A DNA stretch of 64,000 nucleotides from DATATV01 sp035551355. Lineage in GTDB: Bacteria > Actinomycetota > Actinomycetes > Mycobacteriales > Pseudonocardiaceae. Each line of letters opens with the position of its first letter. Position 1 is the first letter of the stretch. The translations under genes were made by a program, and so were the position numbers. The DNA lies in assembly GCA_035551355.1 (NCBI GenBank), contig DASZNF010000048.1, positions 1 through 64,000 of the forward strand. The letters run 5' to 3'. The notes beneath the pieces were generated by a model. It made no database searches. It was not told where the DNA came from and saw only the letters and a program-made list of their open reading frames with translations. Below are positions 35,326-42,843 of the stretch, piece after piece.

Positions 35326-35862
35326 GACGCTCCACGAGCTGTTGAAAGACTCTGGGACAATTCGGGACGGATCGACATGGCTGACCGAGGTACTGCCGCA
35401 AGCCACCTGTCAGTTGCCAGGCCCGCCCACCGACCGCGACGACGGACTACACCCCCCGAAGGTTTGCTTCCCGCGTCATCCTCCATCCGATCCGCGTCGC
35501 GTGTCGCCGCTCCGGTGTGGAACGACCGAGGGGAAAGCCGCCGGCGCGGAACGTCCCGCGCGCGGGTCTGGGCCACGGCGAGCCGATCGCGTCCGACGTC
35601 TCTGCCGTGCCCCGGGAGTCGCGATCCCGACAGCTGCCGCCTGCACAGCCTCCACCGCTCACTCATCCGGGGAGTGCCACCATACCGTTTTTGATCTTTG
35701 GACACCAGGCTTCTTCAGGAAAATCCTTTCTGCCAGCAACAATCCGGCGGAACTCGACCACTGTGACCGGCCACGAATCCGCCGAGCTTCCGTCGGTCGC
35801 GGCCATACCCTTACCCCGGTGGGGTATATGCTGTGGTGACCGTCCGCGACCGGAGGATGCGT
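35326..35862. promoter_or_regulatory. Divergent promoter region between the conservon and copA
   Basis: A 537-base non-coding stretch between leftward cvnA and rightward copA. Its right end carries the CsoR-like palindrome at 35806-35828, which overlaps a plausible -10 (TATGCT, about 35826-35831). No coding frame is supported in the rest, and the conservon promoter was not identified. Confidence 0.5.
35806..35828. promoter_or_regulatory. CsoR-like copper-responsive operator
   Basis: The palindrome TACCCCGGTGGGGTA (35812-35826), inside a larger ATACCC...GGGGTATAT dyad, matches the GC-rich palindrome bound by CsoR-type copper repressors. It lies about 35 bases before the copA start and overlaps its likely promoter. 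No csoR gene is in the window, so the regulator must be elsewhere. Confidence 0.7.
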
Positions 35863-38118
35863 GTGGAGATGAGTTCGACCGCGCCAGACCTGGGGATCAA
35901 CTCGGCCCAGCAGATCGAGCTGGCCATCGGCGGCATGACGTGCGCGTCGTGCGCGGCCCGGATCGAGCGCAAGCTGAACAAGCTCGACGGGGTCCGGGCG
36001 ACTGTGAATTACGCCACCGAAAAAGCGAAAGTCTCCTATCACTCCGGATTCACGCCCGCCGACCTGGTGAAAACCGTGGAGGCCGCCGGATACAGCGCGG
36101 AACTCCCGTTGCCGGCTGCCCCTACTCCGGCAGCTTCCGACGACCCCGCCGCGGCGCTACGCGGGCGCCTGCTGGTGTCGCTGGTGCTGGCGGTCCCGGT
36201 GATCGTGCTGGCCATGGTGCCGCCATGGCAGTTCACCAACTGGCAGTGGCTGTCGCTGACCCTGGCCGCGCCGGTGGTGGTGTGGGGCGCGTGGCCGTTC
36301 CACCAGGCGACGTGGACGAACCTCAAACACGGCGCGGCCACCATGGACACGCTGATCTCGCTGGGGGTCGGGGCCGCGTTCGGCTGGTCGGTGTACGCGC
36401 TGTTCTTCGGCGATGCCGGGCGGGCCGGCATGCGGCACGGCTTCGACCTGCTGGCCCGCAGCGCGGGCGAGGGGATCTACCTCGAGGTGGCGGCCGGGGT
36501 GACGGTGGCGATCCTGGCCGGCCGGTACTTCGAGGCCCGGGCCAAGCGCCGCGCCGGATCGGCGTTGCGGGCGCTGCTTGCCTTGGGAGCCAAGGATGTC
36601 ACGCTGCTGCGCGCCGGCGCCGAGGTGCGCGTGCCGGTCGAGCGGCTGCTGGTCGGCGACCAGTTCGTGGTGCGCCCGGGCGAGAAGATCGCCACCGATG
36701 GCGTGGTGCTGGACGGCAGCTCCGCGGTCGACGCCAGCATGCTCACCGGCGAGTCGGTCCCGGTGGAGGTGCGCCCCGGCGACGCGGTGACCGGCGGCTG
36801 CGTGAACGCCGGCGGGCGCCTGGTGGTGCGGGCGACCAAGGTCGGCGCGGACACCCAGCTGGCCCGCATGGCCGCCCTGGTCGAGCAGGCCCAGAACGGC
36901 AAGGCCGAAGTCCAGCGCCTGGCCGACCGGATCGCCGCGGTGTTCGTGCCCGCGGTGCTCGGTGTGGCCGTGCTGACCTTGCTGGCCTGGCTGGTGTTCG
37001 ACGGCGGGGTGGCCGCGGCGTTCACCGCCGCGGTGGCCGTGCTGATCATCGCCTGTCCCTGCGCCCTCGGCCTGGCCACCCCGACCGCGTTGCTGGTGGG
37101 CACCGGCCGGGGCGCTCAGCTGGGCATCCTGATCAAGGGTCCGGAGGTGCTGGAGTCGACCCGGCGGGTGGACACCGTGGTGCTGGACAAAACCGGCACG
37201 GTGACCACCGGCCAGATGTCGGTGCTGGACGTGCACCCGGCGGCCGGCGTAGACGAGGACGACGTGCTGTGGCTGGCCGGTGCCGTGGAAAACGCCTCCG
37301 AACACCCGGTCGGCCGCGCGGTCGCGGCGGCCGCGAAGAAGCGTTTCCCCGAGCTGCCAACGGTTTCCGAGTTCGCCACCGTGGACGGTCTCGGCGTGCA
37401 CGCGAAGGTCGACGGCCACGCGGTACTGATCGGCCGTCCCGAGTTCCTGGCCCAGAGGGGCGTACCCCTGACCGGCCAGCTGAAGCACGCCCAGCAACGT
37501 GCGGCGGCGGCCGGCCGCACCGCGATCGCCGTCGCCTGGGACGACGAGGCGCGAGCCGTGCTGATGGTGGCCGACTCGGTCAAGCCGACGTCGGCGGCGG
37601 CCATCGCCGGTCTGCGCGCGTTGGGCCTGCATCCCGTGCTGCTGACCGGCGACAACGAAGCCGCCGCCCGCACCGTGGCGGAAGAGGTCGGGATCGACGA
37701 CGTGATCGCCCAGGTCCTCCCCGAGGACAAGGTGACCACGGTAAAATCGTTGCAGGAAAAGGGAAAAGTCGTGGCCATGATCGGCGACGGCGTGAACGAC
37801 GCCGCCGCGCTGGCCCAAGCCGACCTGGGCCTGTCCATGGGCACGGGCACCGATGTCGCCATCGAAGCCGCCGACGTGACCCTGGTCCGCGGCGACCTCC
37901 GCGCCGCCGTCGACGCGATCCGGTTGTCCCGCCGGACATTGGCCACCATCAAGGGAAATCTGTTCTGGGCCTTCGCCTACAACACCGCCGCCCTACCCCT
38001 GGCCGCCGCCGGCCTCCTCAACCCCATGATCGCCGGCATCGCCATGGCCTGCTCCAGCGTCTTCGTGGTCACCAACAGCCTGCGCCTGCGCCGATTCACC
38101 GCCGCGGCGCAGTCCTGA
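35863..38118 (+). CDS. copA: Copper-translocating P1B-type ATPase
   Basis: A 751-residue copper exporter. The N-terminal heavy-metal domain has GGMTCASCAARIE (metal-binding CxxC). The transmembrane metal site IIACPCALGLATP (CPC) is in the key helix; catalytic DKTGTVT carries the phosphorylated Asp. SEHPVGRA supplies the nucleotide-domain HP motif, and GDGVNDAAALAQADLGLSMG the hinge. About eight membrane helices are expected. The GTG at 35863 is preferred because GGAGG lies about 7 bases upstream; an ATG at 35869 is possible. The upstream CsoR-like operator implies copper induction. No CopZ chaperone gene is adjacent. The 3' end overlaps a convergent gene by 126 bases. Confidence 0.92.
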   Translation: MEMSSTAPDLGINSAQQIELAIGGMTCASCAARIERKLNKLDGVRATVNYATEKAKVSYHSGFTPADLVKTVEAAGYSAELPLPAAPTPAASDDPAAALRGRLLVSLVLAVPVIVLAMVPPWQFTNWQWLSLTLAAPVVVWGAWPFHQATWTNLKHGAATMDTLISLGVGAAFGWSVYALFFGDAGRAGMRHGFDLLARSAGEGIYLEVAAGVTVAILAGRYFEARAKRRAGSALRALLALGAKDVTLLRAGAEVRVPVERLLVGDQFVVRPGEKIATDGVVLDGSSAVDASMLTGESVPVEVRPGDAVTGGCVNAGGRLVVRATKVGADTQLARMAALVEQAQNGKAEVQRLADRIAAVFVPAVLGVAVLTLLAWLVFDGGVAAAFTAAVAVLIIACPCALGLATPTALLVGTGRGAQLGILIKGPEVLESTRRVDTVVLDKTGTVTTGQMSVLDVHPAAGVDEDDVLWLAGAVENASEHPVGRAVAAAAKKRFPELPTVSEFATVDGLGVHAKVDGHAVLIGRPEFLAQRGVPLTGQLKHAQQRAAAAGRTAIAVAWDDEARAVLMVADSVKPTSAAAIAGLRALGLHPVLLTGDNEAAARTVAEEVGIDDVIAQVLPEDKVTTVKSLQEKGKVVAMIGDGVNDAAALAQADLGLSMGTGTDVAIEAADVTLVRGDLRAAVDAIRLSRRTLATIKGNLFWAFAYNTAALPLAAAGLLNPMIAGIAMACSSVFVVTNSLRLRRFTAAAQS

Positions 38119-40128
38119 CCGCTCGATTTTCCTTGCCACCGCGAAGATCCGCCGAATCTGAATTCGGTGTGCCGGATGTGCCAGACACAGTCTGATGACT
38201 ACTCGCCTGCGCTTCCACCACCGCAGATCCGGTGCCAGCAGGTGCATCAACCGCAAAAACTCCGCGCACTTCTCCTTCGACCGTCCGTCTTGTCCGAGCA
38301 TCGGTTGCCAATAGGTGAGATCATCCAAAGTCGACAACGCACGAGGACCATAGTCCCGGTCCTCCATGATCCGCCGGATCAGCCGACGGCTCTCCTTCGG
38401 AAAGTCCTCGATCAGCTCGGCCGAGAACGGCGCATACCGGAGCTTGGCGAAATCGGAGAACAGACGAAGCGCGTTGCCCGCGATATCGAGTGCGACACCG
38501 CGCAGGCCGTCGTCGTCTCGAAACGACTTCCGGTCGTCCGCCCACGCGGCGACGGTCAGCCAGACCAGCCCGCGATGCTGCGACCAATACAACAGACCGA
38601 ACAGCATCCCCATCAGGGTGCTGTGCACGCGGCTGCTCCTGGACCGGCCGATACGAGCCAAGGCTGCGAGCGTCCGGACGCGGTCGGACTGCTCAAAACG
38701 AAACCCGTAGGCGAAGATAGCCGCGCACTTCTTGTTCGCCCGACCGGATTCCACCCAGTCGTCTAGCGTTTTTCTGGCCAGCTTCCCGAGAATCTCATCC
38801 TCGATGAGGGTCATCACCGTGTGACCGACGAGCAGCCAGCTTCCCACACTCTCCTTGCCCGCCAGACGTTCCAACTCGAGCATCGGATCACGCGAGGGCA
38901 CCCGTCTGATCAACATGCACAGTGCACGAACGGTGTCATCAACGAACCCGATACGACTCATCCAGCCGAGCAGTGATTCGTGGTCTAAATAATACTGCTG
39001 CCAGACCCGGCACAACGCGGCCGCGGCCCACCCGGGTTGCTCAAACCGGACGGTGAGCAGCTTTCGCCCTTCGTAACTGGGATGATCACCAAGATCTGTC
39101 CGGGCCCGGATGTTCGCCAGCAGTTCGTCCTTGGGATTGCGGAAAATCCGTCGTGGTCGCGGTTCCTTGTCCTTGGCGACCTCCTTGCGCCGCACTTCAT
39201 CGTCCAGTTCGAGCGCACAGTCGGCGACCTGTTCGAACGACTCGTTCTCCAGCACGGCCACCGCGGTCATCATGGCGTACTCCAGGGAGGTCCATGAGCT
39301 GTCGATGATCCCGGTTACGGCGTGCTCGATGCCGCCGATGATCTCAGCCCGGGCCGCCTCCAGGTTCATTGTTCGGGCCTTGACTCGGATAGCCAGGTCG
39401 GCGGCATGCCGTGCCTTGGACGGAGCTGCCCCGATGTCCAACACGTCGGCGAACTGCTCGTCCAGCACCGTGACGACCTCATCTGCATCCAATGCCTCGC
39501 CGCGCAACATGCGGCGGACGGTTCGCCGGGCCACATCGAGCGCGTTGGGTGGTTTCAGCGGCTCGCAGAACTGGTGGGCCTCGGTCGGCGCCTGACTGAC
39601 CTCGTTGAGAACGACGACCAACCGACAGCCTTCGGTCGCCTGCACGAGCTGGGTCAGATGCTCAAAATCCTTGCCGGTGAAGGGTCTTCTGCCCGACTCG
39701 GACAGATCCCACAGATAGCCGTCGTTCGCATGCAGTTCGGGAGCCGTCACGGTGCTCATCCGACGCTCCCGGTTGAGATGCGCGATCCGGCCGGGACACC
39801 CCCGGATCAGCATCCACTCTCCGGCATACGTCCGCCCGCAACCGGCCCCGATCAACACCAGAACCCGGTTCGCCGCCAATGTTCCTGCAGCCTGGTCGAT
39901 GTTCTCCGGCGCGACGAACTGGTCGAGCCGTTCGGCCCGTTGCTCGGGGCCCAGCGTGCGGAAGATCAGCTCGGCGGTACTGGCTCGCGCGCTGTCGACC
40001 GCGGTGACGGTGATGTCTCCGATGACGGTATCCGCCTGCACGGAACCGTTCATGGTGCCATTGTTCTCGTTGGGGACAGCCGGTTTTGTTGGCTCGGCGG
40101 CCGCGTCGGTACCTTCCTGCACGGTCAT
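37993..40128 (-). CDS. P-loop NTPase-like protein with N-terminal RHIM/BASS-like motif
   Basis: A 711-residue protein, candidate receptor or effector of a signalling pair. Residues about 22-41 (NNGTMNGSVQADTVIGDITV) closely match the C-terminus of the neighbouring cyclase-like protein. A P-loop-like segment follows: VLVLIGAGCGRT (residues 89-100, GAGCGRT in place of GxxxxGKT), then a Walker B-like CRLVVVLNEV (168-177, Asn for the first acidic residue). The remainder (about 200-690) is largely helical without clear repeats or signal peptide. I do not recognise a named family. The ATG at 40128 overlaps the upstream stop as ATGA, so the two are translationally coupled. The last 42 residues overlap copA on the other strand and look low-complexity, so the true end may be earlier in related proteins. 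Confidence 0.7.
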   Translation of the reverse strand: MTVQEGTDAAAEPTKPAVPNENNGTMNGSVQADTVIGDITVTAVDSARASTAELIFRTLGPEQRAERLDQFVAPENIDQAAGTLAANRVLVLIGAGCGRTYAGEWMLIRGCPGRIAHLNRERRMSTVTAPELHANDGYLWDLSESGRRPFTGKDFEHLTQLVQATEGCRLVVVLNEVSQAPTEAHQFCEPLKPPNALDVARRTVRRMLRGEALDADEVVTVLDEQFADVLDIGAAPSKARHAADLAIRVKARTMNLEAARAEIIGGIEHAVTGIIDSSWTSLEYAMMTAVAVLENESFEQVADCALELDDEVRRKEVAKDKEPRPRRIFRNPKDELLANIRARTDLGDHPSYEGRKLLTVRFEQPGWAAAALCRVWQQYYLDHESLLGWMSRIGFVDDTVRALCMLIRRVPSRDPMLELERLAGKESVGSWLLVGHTVMTLIEDEILGKLARKTLDDWVESGRANKKCAAIFAYGFRFEQSDRVRTLAALARIGRSRSSRVHSTLMGMLFGLLYWSQHRGLVWLTVAAWADDRKSFRDDDGLRGVALDIAGNALRLFSDFAKLRYAPFSAELIEDFPKESRRLIRRIMEDRDYGPRALSTLDDLTYWQPMLGQDGRSKEKCAEFLRLMHLLAPDLRWWKRRRVVIRLCLAHPAHRIQIRRIFAVARKIERSGLRRGGESAQAQAVGDHEDAGAGHGDAGDHGVEEAGGGQG
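40006..40065 (-). other. Segment encoding the shared NNGTM..SVQA motif, NTPase copy
   Basis: Encodes residues 22-41 of the NTPase-like protein. NNGTM, then x-x-SVQA, then V-x-G-x-I recur in the same order in the cyclase-like protein at 40128-40202. The pattern VQA/G-x-x-V-x-G resembles RHIM-like amyloid signalling motifs (BASS class of actinobacteria), recalled from the literature and not tested. Confidence 0.65.
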
Positions 40129-40865
40129 TGGCGCTTCCCACCGAGGTGGATGCCACCGTGCACGATCCCGGCTTGCACCGAGCTGGTCATGGTGCCGTTG
40201 TTGACGTTCTGCACGTGATAGACCCGCGGCTCCTCCGTGGCCGCAGGTACAATCGACCGAGCGAACTCGGTGAGGCTGCGGGGATCCAGGCCGGGCACGC
40301 GAACCCAAACGCGATCAGTGAACTCTTTGAGGGACACCGAAATCTCGGCGAATTCGGATTGGTGAACCTCGGTCGTGTAGTCGCCGCCGAACACGTCCAG
40401 GAACGCCTCGGCCGACGTGATCAGGCCGGTATGCACCGCATCGGCCGGGCGCTCACGCAGGCAGCAGTCGAGCAGGGCGCTGAACGCCGGGGCATTGATC
40501 AGGCGGCTGAGCTGGATCTTGGGCGAGTAGTAGCCCGGCTCGACACCGACCGGGCCGCGATCGACCGCGATGCGCAGCCGGATGTCGGGTTTGTATCGTC
40601 GGTTGTGCTGCCGGGCCAGCCGGTCCAGGTGGGCGGCCAGGTCGAATGCCGCGCCAAGCCGGTCACCGGTCAGCGTGTAGAGGGCACCGTCGCCGGTCGG
40701 TTCCTGCCAGAGCACATCGTCGGGCGTGATTCCCGCCTGCTCCAGCCCCGTGTCCAGCATCCCGGTCAGCCCGTCCCACAACGGTTTCCGGTGATAGCCC
40801 GGGGTATTTGCCGAACCGATCACGTCAATGCCGACCAGCGCTCGGGATTCGGGCATCCGTTCCAT
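40125..40865 (-). CDS. Class III nucleotide cyclase-like protein with C-terminal RHIM/BASS-like motif
   Basis: A 246-residue protein with a class III adenylate/guanylate cyclase-like domain (about residues 8-200). The two metal-ligand positions are kept: Asp14 in LVGIDVIGS and Asp59 in TGDGALY. LRIAVDRGPVGVEPGY and KIQLSRLINAP match the later strands, but the usual Asn of the NxxxR motif is Gln, so catalysis is uncertain. Residues 222-246 (NNGTMTSSVQAGIVHGG, then IHLGGKRQ) form a short tail resembling an amyloid-forming RHIM-type motif shared with the next gene. The ATG at 40865 has an exemplary GGAGG site 6 bases upstream and is preferred over 40883. Downstream coupling is by an ATGA overlap; a Crp/Fnr gene lies 79 bases upstream. 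Confidence 0.72.
   Translation of the reverse strand: MERMPESRALVGIDVIGSANTPGYHRKPLWDGLTGMLDTGLEQAGITPDDVLWQEPTGDGALYTLTGDRLGAAFDLAAHLDRLARQHNRRYKPDIRLRIAVDRGPVGVEPGYYSPKIQLSRLINAPAFSALLDCCLRERPADAVHTGLITSAEAFLDVFGGDYTTEVHQSEFAEISVSLKEFTDRVWVRVPGLDPRSLTEFARSIVPAATEEPRVYHVQNVNNGTMTSSVQAGIVHGGIHLGGKRQ
40128..40202 (-). other. Segment encoding the shared NNGTM..SVQA motif, cyclase copy
   Basis: Encodes the last 25 residues of the cyclase-like protein, NNGTMTSSVQAGIVHGG onward. Comparison with the NTPase copy gives NNGTM and SVQA identical, with V-x-G-x-I following in both. Position at a free C-terminus is what amyloid-templating inducers show. Confidence 0.65.
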
Positions 40866-40943
40866 TGTTGACCTCCGTGCCATCGATCAGGCGGTTCGAA
40901 TGGACGGAGTTTCCTGGGTTTGCAGTGACTTGTCTCCGCAAAA

Positions 40944-41630
40944 TTACGGGTTTTCGGGGCGCGAGGACCTTCGTCTCCACTGCTCGACCTGATCCTCGAG
41001 TCGATCCGGATCAGGCAGCAGATATGCCGATCGACCGCGGCTGACCAACAAGCCCAGCGATCGCAGCGTGCCCACCGCAAGCTCCACAGTCCTTCGCGCC
41101 GCACCAACTGCCCCGGCCAGGTCATCCTGGCTCAGTCCCCGCAGCAGCAGGCCTTCGCTGGTCCGTTCCCCACTGATCTTGCCGTAGGCCAGCAACTGAG
41201 TAGCCACTCTGGTGGGGACCGTCTGGAAGCCGAGTTCGAGTCGGGCCCGATCTGCGTTGTCCAGTCTGCTGACTACCGTCGCATTGACGAAGCGATCCAC
41301 GTCCTGGTTGCGCTGCACCAGATCAAGGAAGGTTTCACCCCAGATGTGGCAGGCAGCGCCGTCGGCGTGGCCCATGATGGTGGCACTGCGCGTCCGTTGA
41401 TACATCACACCCAGTTCGCCCACCAACTCCCCCGGGCCGTACATGCCGCTGATCAACACCCCACCGCTGATATCGGGGAGGATCACCTTTACCAGGCCAA
41501 GCTCGATCAACAGCACCTCGTCGCTCGGCTCACCGAACTGCATCAACTTCTCGCCGCGGCGAAACGGCCGGGTGGAGCCCACCGCGCGCAGGCAGTGCAG
41601 CGCGCGACCGTACTTCGGTGTGTCGCCCAC
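40944..41630 (-). CDS. Crp/Fnr-family regulator with cyclic-nucleotide-binding domain
   Basis: A 228-residue regulator. Residues about 15-135 form the cNMP-binding domain: FRRGEKLMQFGEPSDEVLLI, then GPGELVGELGVMYQRTRSAT (phosphate-binding cassette-like, with Glu and RS), then an interdomain helix. A winged helix-turn-helix follows (LSQDDLAGAVGAARRTVELAVGTL, about 165-188) and a wing segment GLLVSRGRSAYLLP. The GTG at 41630 is accepted. It directly precedes the cyclase-like gene, so it may respond to that protein's product or regulate the operon. Which nucleotide binds, if any, is not readable. Confidence 0.88.
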   Translation of the reverse strand: MGDTPKYGRALHCLRAVGSTRPFRRGEKLMQFGEPSDEVLLIELGLVKVILPDISGGVLISGMYGPGELVGELGVMYQRTRSATIMGHADGAACHIWGETFLDLVQRNQDVDRFVNATVVSRLDNADRARLELGFQTVPTRVATQLLAYGKISGERTSEGLLLRGLSQDDLAGAVGAARRTVELAVGTLRSLGLLVSRGRSAYLLPDPDRLEDQVEQWRRRSSRPENP

Positions 41631-41680
41631 GCGAACATGGTCCTCATGATCGCCGAGTCAAAACACGATACCGACGGTAT

Positions 41681-42766
41681 TCACCCGTTCAGGCGAAACA
41701 ACCGCCCAAGGAAACCCATCGACCGCCCCACATCGACTACCAGGCAGGTGACGTTGTCGTGGCCGCCCGCCTGGGCCGCGAGAGCGATCAGGCGGTCAGC
41801 TGTTTCGGCAGGAGAGGACGTGGTGCGCAGGATGTCGTGGATGGGTGCGAGGGGAACGTAATCGGTGAGGCCATCGGAACAAAGGAGGTAACGATCACCC
41901 GCGCGGGCGGGCCAGGTGAACAAATCGGGATCGGGCGTGGCGCCCGCTTGCAGTGCGCGCATCAGGACTGAGCGGCGGGGATGCTCGGCGGCCTGTTCGG
42001 CGGTGATCCGGCCGTCGTCGACCAGGCTTTGCACGAGGGTGTGGTCGTGGGTGAGCTGACGCAGCCGGCCGTCGCGCAGTAGGTAGGCACGGGAGTCGCC
42101 GACGTGGGCAATGGCGAAACCGGTGCCGGTCCAATGGAACGCGGTCAGGGTGGTGCCCATGCCGGTCCGGTCCTCGTCCTGGTCGACCAGCGCGGTCAGG
42201 CGGGCACCGATCTCGGCCACGGCCTCGGCCAGATTGATGACCGGTGCGCCGATGGGTATGGGCGCGGTCGGCGGCTGGTCCGCGGGCACGGGCGTCAACC
42301 CCTCGCCGGGCTTCGGTGCGTGCGGGAGCGAGGGCTGGTTCGGCGCTGGCCACAGATCCCCGGACGATGGGATGGGTGGGGGCGGGGTTCCGTCCGGCAC
42401 CGATGACCCAACTGCGGACGACACTGCGGACGACGGTGTGGGCGGGCAGGTGGCCGCGTTCGACTCCGGCGGTCGATCCGCGGGCGGTTGTACGGCGCTG
42501 ACCGTCGCGACCCTGGCCGTCGCACCCCCGGCCGTCGCGACCCTGGCCGTCGCACCCCCGGCCGACAGCGGCCGGCCCGTGTCCAGGGCGGCGATGATTT
42601 GTATCGCCGTGGCACTGGCCAGCTCGCCGTGGGCGTGGCCGCCCATGCCGTCGGCGACGGCCAGGAGCTGATTACCGCCGTAGGCGCTGTCTTCGTTCAC
42701 CCCGCCGCGCACGCCGACCGCGGTCCGGACGGCGTGGGTCAGCTTCAGCTGATGCCTGTACGTCAC
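41681..42766 (-). CDS. PP2C-family protein phosphatase with Pro-rich insert
   Basis: A 361-residue metal-dependent Ser/Thr phosphatase. Catalytic motifs are GGVNEDSA near residues 21-28, AVADGMGGHAHGELAS near 36-51, IAHVGDSRAYLLRDG near 216-230, LCSDGLTDYV near 291-300, and GGHDNVTCLVV at the end. A low-complexity Pro/Ala insert of about 90 residues (about 70-165) interrupts the fold after the second motif and includes the duplicated GGATARVAT. The GTG at 42766 has a GGTGGA site. It is soluble with no membrane helix, faces the kinase gene across the operator, and precedes the Crp/cyclase/NTPase genes on the same strand, 50 bases apart. Confidence 0.88.
   Translation of the reverse strand: MTYRHQLKLTHAVRTAVGVRGGVNEDSAYGGNQLLAVADGMGGHAHGELASATAIQIIAALDTGRPLSAGGATARVATAGGATARVATVSAVQPPADRPPESNAATCPPTPSSAVSSAVGSSVPDGTPPPPIPSSGDLWPAPNQPSLPHAPKPGEGLTPVPADQPPTAPIPIGAPVINLAEAVAEIGARLTALVDQDEDRTGMGTTLTAFHWTGTGFAIAHVGDSRAYLLRDGRLRQLTHDHTLVQSLVDDGRITAEQAAEHPRRSVLMRALQAGATPDPDLFTWPARAGDRYLLCSDGLTDYVPLAPIHDILRTTSSPAETADRLIALAAQAGGHDNVTCLVVDVGRSMGFLGRLFRLNG
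42502..42561. repeat. Perfect 30-bp tandem duplication in the PP2C gene
   Basis: Units 42502-42531 and 42532-42561 are identical, adding exactly ten in-frame codons to the linker between PP2C motifs. It looks like a recent slippage or unequal-exchange event. Confidence 0.9.
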
Positions 42767-42781
42767 TCCACCAGTGAAGCA

Positions 42782-42802
42782 CTTGTGAAGTTAGTTCACA
42801 AG
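42782..42802. promoter_or_regulatory. Inverted repeat operator in the divergent PP2C/methylase-like promoter
   Basis: CTTGTGAA (42782-42789) and TTCACAAG (42795-42802) are exact reverse complements separated by 5 bases. The site lies in the 77-base gap between the divergent phosphatase and methylase-like genes, so one bound regulator could control both operons. Its AT-rich composition stands out in this GC-rich background. The regulator is unknown; the HTH at the N-terminus of the methylase-like protein is a candidate. Confidence 0.75.
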
Positions 42803-42843
42803 CATTCAACGCGTGGTGGGCGTTCTCAGCTAGAGTGCTGCCG

